Shown: positions 5,472-8,712 of the stretch, piece after piece
How positions within the stretch are numbered: position 1 is the stretch's first letter
Layout: every line of letters begins with the position of its first letter
From: an uncultured Collinsella sp.
Lineage (GTDB): Bacteria; Actinomycetota; Coriobacteriia; Coriobacteriales; Coriobacteriaceae
Direction of reading: 5' to 3'
Assembly: GCA_937989795.1 (NCBI GenBank)
Contig: CALKBB010000057.1
Coordinates: forward strand, 1-8,712
DNA: 8,712 nt
Position numbers and translations under genes: made by a program
Notes under the pieces: model-generated
The model's database searches: none
What the model was told of the DNA's origin: nothing
What the model saw: the letters and a program-made list of their open reading frames with translations, nothing else

Positions 5472-6236
5472 CTAGCAAATAACCTGCGTGTGTTCCTCGA
5501 TGGCGGCACGATCCTCGGCGGCGATGCCCGGCTCGCACACCACGGCGTCCAAATTGTCCAGGCGGCAGAAGGTGTAGAAGTCGCGCTTGCCGATCTTGCT
5601 GGAGTCGGCGATCAGATAGCGCGAGTCGGCCTTGCTAAAGGCGAGCTGCTGGATGCGGCCCTCTTCCATATTGGATGTAGACACGTCGCCGTCCAGAATG
5701 CCGTTGGCACCGATAAACGCCGCGTCGATGCCCAGCGCACGCAGGGTATCCTCGGCCGTTGGTCCCACAAAAGCGGCGGTGCGGCGACGGTACATGCCGC
5801 CCACCAGGCACAGGTCGCAGTCTTCGCGCGCCTCGAGCAGGTTAAACACCGAAAGCGAATTGGTCACAATGCGCAGGCGAAACGCCGGCAGCATCGAGGC
5901 CATCTGCTCAACCGTGGTGCCCGTGCCCAAAAAGATGGTCGAGCCTTCCTCGATAAGCTCCACAGAACGGCGCGCAATCTGCAACTTTTCCTCGGCATGC
6001 TTCGTGCGCTTTTCGCTGTGCGAATACTCATGGCGCAGCATAGCGTGTGGACGGCCCTGCGCACTGCGGGCTCCGCCGTGCACGCGCTCGATCTCGCCCA
6101 GGCTCGCAAGCTCCTCAAGGTCACGGCGGATCGTCATATCCGAGACACCTAACGCATCCGAAATCTCCTTGACCGAGACCGTTCCCTGTTCCTCGAGCAG
6201 CTGCCGAACCTTATCCTGTCGCTCCGCTTTAATCAC
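5472..6236 (-). CDS. DeoR-family sugar repressor, LacR-like
   Basis: A 254-residue repressor with the DeoR layout. The N-terminal helix-turn-helix (about 18-55) reads VSVKEISDALGVSDMTIRRDLEELASLGEIERVHGGA. The C-terminal ribose-phosphate-isomerase-like sensor domain (about 75-235) has GTGTTVEQMA, IVTNSLSVFNLL, LVGGMYRRRTAAFVG, GANGI and ADSSKIGKRDF. Members of this family sense phosphorylated sugars; similarity to lactose-PTS repressors (LacR) is an impression from the motifs. A GTG at 6236 is preferred because GAGG stands 7 bases upstream and the protein then begins MIKAERQ, typical of the family. A GTG at 6263 would add nine residues but lacks a ribosome site. It diverges from galM, a plausible target, and has a truncated relative at 879-1274. 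Confidence 0.92.
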   Translation of the reverse strand: MIKAERQDKVRQLLEEQGTVSVKEISDALGVSDMTIRRDLEELASLGEIERVHGGARSAQGRPHAMLRHEYSHSEKRTKHAEEKLQIARRSVELIEEGSTIFLGTGTTVEQMASMLPAFRLRIVTNSLSVFNLLEAREDCDLCLVGGMYRRRTAAFVGPTAEDTLRALGIDAAFIGANGILDGDVSTSNMEEGRIQQLAFSKADSRYLIADSSKIGKRDFYTFCRLDNLDAVVCEPGIAAEDRAAIEEHTQVIC

Positions 6237-6287
6237 GATGAGTCCTCGCTGTTCCACGCTCACGTCAATTCAAACAATAACGAACAA

Positions 6288-6293
6288 ATTGTA
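6288..6293 (-). promoter_or_regulatory. Candidate -10 box of deoR
   Basis: TACAAT on the minus strand lies about 50 bases upstream of the preferred GTG start. No good -35 box is seen 16-18 bases further upstream, so the promoter may be weak or activator-dependent. Confidence 0.35.
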
Positions 6294-6352
6294 TCAGACT
6301 CGCGCGCGTCAGAAATGAACGCCCGCACAGCTCCAATCATCACTTTTTTGAG

Positions 6353-6380
6353 AAAAATACCCCCTGCTTTAGTGGGGTGT
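6353..6380 (-). terminator. Terminator-like hairpin between galM and deoR (minus strand)
   Basis: Read on the minus strand, a stem of about 7 base pairs (6380-6374 with 6363-6357, one G-U pair) is followed by A and then TTTTT. It would stop antisense transcription leaving galM before it reaches deoR. The region is also part of a larger foldable structure (6337-6389). Confidence 0.35.
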
Positions 6381-6383
6381 AGT

Positions 6384-6389
6384 GATAAT
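6384..6389 (+). promoter_or_regulatory. Candidate -10 box of galM
   Basis: GATAAT lies 53 bases before the galM ATG. No convincing -35 box is visible at the right distance, so this call is tentative. Confidence 0.3.
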
Positions 6390-6441
6390 CTTGCCTGTTC
6401 GCGCTACAGTTTGTCGGAAATACCTCGATGTTAGGAACCAA

Positions 6442-7494
6442 ATGATCACTTCCGAGCTTTTCGGCACCGCGCCGTGCGGTACCCCCGTTCATCGTTACAC
6501 CCTCAACGGGCCCGAGATCTGCGTTCGCATTATGGACTATGGCGCCACCGTGTTGGGCATCGACGTGCCCGACATCCCCGGCAACGTGCGCGATGTGGTG
6601 CTGGGCTTCGATAAGCTCGAGGATTACTTTGACAACCCCGCCTGCTTTGGCGCGACCATCGGCCCCGTGGCAAACCGCACCGCGGGCGCCACGATCACCA
6701 TCGACGGCACGGACTGGCATATGCCCGCCAACGAGGGCGCCAACAACCTGCACAGCGATCTTGAACATGGTCTGCACAAGCGCGTATGGGACGTTGAGCT
6801 CGACGAGGTCCACAATGCCGTGCGCATGACCACCTCGCTTGAGAACGGTGAGCTGGGCCTTCCCGGCAACCGCACCTTTACGGCCGTGTTTACCGTTACA
6901 CGCACCGGCGTCTTTCGCATCGAGTATGGCTGCGAGAGCGACCGCGCCACCTACGTGTCCATGACCAACCACACGTACTTTAACCTTGCCGGCCATAACG
7001 CCGGCATGGACTGCGAGCACTTCTTTGTTGCCAACGCTGCCCACTACCTGCCCATTGATGACCAGAACATTCCAACCGGCGAGATCGCTCCGGTCGAAGG
7101 CACGCCGTTTGACTTTCGCGAGCTTCGTCCCGTCGCTCCTGGCATGGAGGCCGACGACCCGCAGATTAAGCAGGCCCGTGGCTACGATCACTGCCTGTGC
7201 ATCGATGGCTATCAGTACGGGCGCAACCTGCGTCGCGCCCTGCATGTTGAGGAGATGTGGACCGGCCGTGAGCTGGACTACTACACCACCGCCCCGGGCG
7301 TGCAGCTCTACACCGGCAACTGGCTGGGCGACGAGCACGCCAAGGACGATGCCAACTATGGCTGGGGCGCCGGCTTTGCCCTCGAGGCCGAGATGTACCC
7401 CGACACGCCGCACCAGCCGCTGTTCCCGCAGGGCATTGTGGGCCCGGGTCACCCCTATAGCAATGTGATCGAATACCACTTTATGAGGCACTAA
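6442..7494 (+). CDS. galM: Aldose 1-epimerase (mutarotase) GalM
   Basis: A 350-residue cytoplasmic enzyme that interconverts the alpha and beta anomers of galactose and glucose, feeding the Leloir pathway after lactose or galactoside hydrolysis. Family motifs appear in order: NRTAGATI (about 78-85), NNLHSD with catalytic His104, SMTNHTYFNLAG with His177, the substrate-binding Asp249 in GYDHCL, and the catalytic base Glu315 in ALEAEMYPD. These spacings match characterised bacterial GalM proteins of about 340-350 residues. The ATG at 6442 is chosen for AGGA at 6433-6436; an in-frame ATG 20 codons upstream lies in the promoter region and adds non-homologous residues. The gene diverges from the DeoR/LacR-like repressor. 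Its coding DNA is clearly G+C-rich (a hand count of 6541-6600 gives 70%). Confidence 0.96.
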   Translation: MITSELFGTAPCGTPVHRYTLNGPEICVRIMDYGATVLGIDVPDIPGNVRDVVLGFDKLEDYFDNPACFGATIGPVANRTAGATITIDGTDWHMPANEGANNLHSDLEHGLHKRVWDVELDEVHNAVRMTTSLENGELGLPGNRTFTAVFTVTRTGVFRIEYGCESDRATYVSMTNHTYFNLAGHNAGMDCEHFFVANAAHYLPIDDQNIPTGEIAPVEGTPFDFRELRPVAPGMEADDPQIKQARGYDHCLCIDGYQYGRNLRRALHVEEMWTGRELDYYTTAPGVQLYTGNWLGDEHAKDDANYGWGAGFALEAEMYPDTPHQPLFPQGIVGPGHPYSNVIEYHFMRH

Positions 7495-7519
7495 GCCCAT
7501 AACGCAATATATCGCACAG

Positions 7520-7556
7520 CAGCGCCCGCCGGTACCACAGCCGACGGGCGCTGTTT
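7520..7556 (+). terminator. Intrinsic terminator after galM
   Basis: A perfect 9-base-pair stem, CAGCGCCCG (7520-7528) with CGGGCGCTG (7545-7553), begins 25 bases after the galM stop and is followed by a short TTT. The stem is strong but the T-tract is weak. Confidence 0.65.
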
Positions 7557-7601
7557 CATGAATAAATCCTTCTTTTCGATGCCACCGAATTGGTGACATA
7601 A

Positions 7602-7754
7602 CAAAACTATGCCGAATTACTACGATGAACCCACAATGTCCGACCACACGCTGGTTTAAAAAAATTAGCAACTCGTCTACCTGCAGTTTTATTCTCTGCA
7701 AATTTGGCATGCTCGGCGATAAGCAATTCATCGTAGTAAACCGGCATAGTTTTG
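7602..7754. mobile_element. MITE-like 153-base element with 28-base terminal inverted repeats
   Basis: Ends 7602-7629 and 7727-7754 are inverted copies matching at 26 of 28 positions, and the outer 13 bases (CAAAACTATGCCG / CGGCATAGTTTTG) match perfectly. The interior is A+T-rich compared with galM. The size, terminal repeats and lack of a transposase gene suggest a miniature element mobilised in trans. No target-site duplication is evident at the edges, so the exact ends or mechanism are unsure. It lies between the galM terminator and the PTS EIIB gene. Confidence 0.6.
7607..7747 (-). CDS. Small open frame inside the MITE-like element
   Basis: The frame encodes 46 residues beginning MPVYYDELLIAEHAKFAENK and ending in WVHRSNSA. 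Its ATG lies in one terminal repeat and its TAG in the other, so it spans almost the whole element. No ribosome site is seen, because the upstream bases are part of the repeat and flank. Because the ends are inverted copies, the plus strand also opens with MPNYYDE (16 codons from 7609). I do not recognise the peptide. It may be a relic of a longer gene or a chance frame. Confidence 0.22.
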   Translation of the reverse strand: MPVYYDELLIAEHAKFAENKTAGRRVANFFKPACGRTLWVHRSNSA

Positions 7755-7791
7755 GCGGACAGCGCCACACAGACCCCCTACGACGGCAAAA

Positions 7792-7822
7792 TGATCCGTT
7801 TCCCTCCGTCCCCAAGGGATCA
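7792..7822 (-). terminator. Possible weak terminator at the end of the PTS EIIB gene
   Basis: TGATCC (7792-7797) pairs with GGATCA (7817-7822), which includes the stop codon, and TTTT follows on the minus strand. The 19-base loop and short stem make this a weak candidate. Confidence 0.22.
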
Positions 7823-8302
7823 GTTGAACAGATTGCCGATGGGGTCGGGGGCGGAACTGGGGAGATAGCGGATTTCCAGCTCTATGCCGAGCTCTTGCAG
7901 CTCTTTGAAGGCGGCGATGTCCGTATCGTCTACGGCAACGGCAGGCGTAACGGGACGTTTGCCCTCCCCTGCCTGCATATGGCCGATGCTGATCTTGTTG
8001 ATCGGCACGCCACCCTTAACCAGCGCGAGCGCATCGGCGGGTGAGGCCACCATGATCAGAATCAACTGGCGCGGCGTTGCGGTATGAACGATGTCGACGG
8101 TCCTTTGCACCGAGAAAAACCGCGTCCAGACACCCTCGGGTGTCGCCACCCTCATAGGGGCCCATATGCGAGCGTCCGCCGCGATCTCATCGTTGACGAT
8201 TAGGACAAGGTTGGAACCTACGGCTTCGTTCCACAGCGCAACGTCTTGCCCGTAAATGAAACGGTCATCGATACGTGTAAGAAGGATCTTGGGTTGAGCC
8301 AT
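7820..8302 (-). CDS. PTS mannose/sorbose-family EIIB subunit with Tyr in place of the active-site His
   Basis: A 160-residue cytoplasmic protein matching mannose-class EIIB subunits, closest by eye to N-acetylgalactosamine-type AgaB/AgaV. Motifs: ILLTRIDDRFIYGQDVALW at the N-terminus, LVLIVNDEIAAD, GVWTRFFSVQRTV, ALVKGGVPINKISIGHM and ELGIELEIRYLP. In active members the segment reads RIDDRLIHGQ and its His carries phosphate from EIIA to the sugar. Here that position is Tyr17 (codon TAC at 8254-8252), so normal phosphotransfer is not expected. No EIIA, EIIC or EIID genes are adjacent. It could be a regulatory or decaying subunit, or a partner of a system elsewhere. The ATG at 8302 is preferred over 8329 because the domain begins at once; the ribosome site (GGGA, five bases upstream) is modest. 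Confidence 0.88.
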   Translation of the reverse strand: MAQPKILLTRIDDRFIYGQDVALWNEAVGSNLVLIVNDEIAADARIWAPMRVATPEGVWTRFFSVQRTVDIVHTATPRQLILIMVASPADALALVKGGVPINKISIGHMQAGEGKRPVTPAVAVDDTDIAAFKELQELGIELEIRYLPSSAPDPIGNLFN

Positions 8303-8402
8303 GGCAGTCCCATTCTGTCTGAGACCCATACGAACGGGACGTCGGCCACCAACTCAACAGCAGGTCAAGCGCCAGATGGACGCCGCAGACATCACACCTC
8401 TA

Positions 8403-8408
8403 ATATTA
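8403..8408 (-). promoter_or_regulatory. Candidate -10 box for the EIIB gene
   Basis: TAATAT on the minus strand lies about 100 bases upstream of the EIIB start, in the only A+T-rich patch of the intergenic region. The -35 match is poor. Confidence 0.28.
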
Positions 8409-8441
8409 GTGCATTTAAAGTGAGAAAAGCCGTCAGAACCC

Positions 8442-8470
8442 TTGCGCGGATTTGCGATGTCCCGTATCAT
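8442..8470 (+). promoter_or_regulatory. tRNA-Thr promoter
   Basis: TTGCGC (8442-8447) and TATCAT (8465-8470) are spaced by the ideal 17 bases, about 40 bases before the tRNA. A small perfect hairpin (TGACGC 8481-8486 / GCGTCA 8494-8499) lies in the leader between the promoter and the tRNA. Confidence 0.55.
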
Positions 8471-8509
8471 AGACAGCCGTTGACGCCTCTGTTGCGTCAT
8501 CACATGGCC

Positions 8510-8585
8510 GCCAGCGTAGCTCAGTTGGTAGAGCACCGCTCTCGTAAAGCGGGGGTCACCGGTTCGAGCCCGGTCGCTGGCTCCA
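8510..8585 (+). tRNA. tRNA-Thr (anticodon CGT)
   Basis: A complete cloverleaf can be drawn. The acceptor stem is GCCAGCG/CGCTGGC (8510-8516 with 8575-8581), the D arm is GCTC/GAGC, and the anticodon stem is CCGCT/AGCGG with loop CTCGTAA. The anticodon CGT is at 8543-8545 and reads ACG codons (Thr). The T arm is ACCGG-TTCGAGC-CCGGT, the discriminator is T8582, and CCA is encoded at 8583-8585. All stems are fully paired. Confidence 0.97.
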
Positions 8586-8597
8586 TTGCATTAGTGC

Positions 8598-8630
8598 AGC
8601 TCAGAAGCATAGTTGCTTCTGAGCTTTTTT
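8598..8630 (+). terminator. Intrinsic terminator of tRNA-Thr
   Basis: A perfect 12-base-pair stem (8598-8609 with 8614-8625) has a 4-base TAGT loop and runs directly into TTTTTT (8625-8630), 12 bases after the tRNA. This is a textbook rho-independent terminator. Confidence 0.92.
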
Positions 8631-8712
8631 GTTTTCGCGTCTCTTTCCTCCTTCTCCGAGGAGTGAAAAAGGGGTGAAAATCTTTTTTAACCGTTTTCCA
8701 TAAATAGCTAGC

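Noticed and set aside
5490..6318. Plus-strand open frames opposite deoR
   Set aside because: They are shadows of the complete DeoR gene. The same shadow appears over the fragment at 897-1142, as expected from duplicated DNA rather than conserved coding.
6340..7815. 491-codon open frame on the minus strand over galM
   Set aside because: It is an antisense shadow of galM caused by high G+C codon bias. It is rich in Gly/Val/Ala/His without family motifs, and galM on the other strand has all catalytic residues.
8510..8585. tRNA as an integration (att) site
   Set aside because: No second copy of the tRNA 3' end and no integrase gene are seen in the window.
8246..8677. 143-codon plus-strand frame spanning the tRNA
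   Set aside because: It runs through a perfect tRNA-Thr and its terminator, and overlaps the EIIB 5' region on the other strand.

Overview
The window looks like a chromosomal segment of a fairly G+C-rich, sugar-fermenting Gram-positive gut bacterium. The mix of strong AGGA/GGAGG ribosome sites, stand-alone PTS permease genes, DeoR/GntR sugar regulators and galM resembles Collinsella and relatives (Coriobacteriia). That assignment is inference from gene content and general familiarity, not from a marker gene.

Layout, left to right. (1) Bases 1-708 hold an inverted-repeat hairpin, then a compact Phd/YefM-RelE/ParE toxin-antitoxin operon with its own promoter and operator-like palindrome. (2) Bases 737-1274 hold a hairpin repeat and a broken copy of a DeoR-type repressor gene that keeps only the C-terminal half. 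(3) Bases 1367-5199 form a lower-G+C sugar cassette. It has a LacE-like lactose/cellobiose-family PTS permease (EIICB, minus strand), diverging from an uncharacterised TIM-barrel-like protein that is followed on the same strand by a GntR/HutC regulator. The 340-base divergent promoter region holds several strong palindromes. (4) Bases 5212-6236 hold two more copies of the hairpin, a second copy of the 32-base hairpin repeat, and the complete DeoR/LacR-type repressor gene. (5) Bases 6442-7494 encode galM (aldose 1-epimerase), divergent from the repressor. (6) Bases 7602-7754 are a 153-base element with 28-base terminal inverted repeats, MITE-like. (7) Bases 7820-8302 encode a lone mannose-family PTS EIIB subunit in which tyrosine replaces the usual phosphorylated histidine. 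(8) Bases 8442-8630 hold a promoter, tRNA-Thr(CGT) and a classical terminator. I see nothing convincing in 8631-8712.

How it may work together: the EIICB would import and phosphorylate a beta-glycoside or galactoside-like sugar. The divergent TIM-barrel-like protein may act on the product or a related metabolite, and the GntR protein probably controls the divergent promoters. GalM and the LacR-like DeoR protein fit galactose/lactose use. No EIIA and no phospho-glycosidase are present, so those functions must be encoded elsewhere.

The most striking structural point is that the whole sugar cassette lies between two direct copies of the deoR 3' end, one intact and one truncated. This looks like an insertion or duplication event, and recombination between the copies could excise the cassette while leaving one complete deoR gene.
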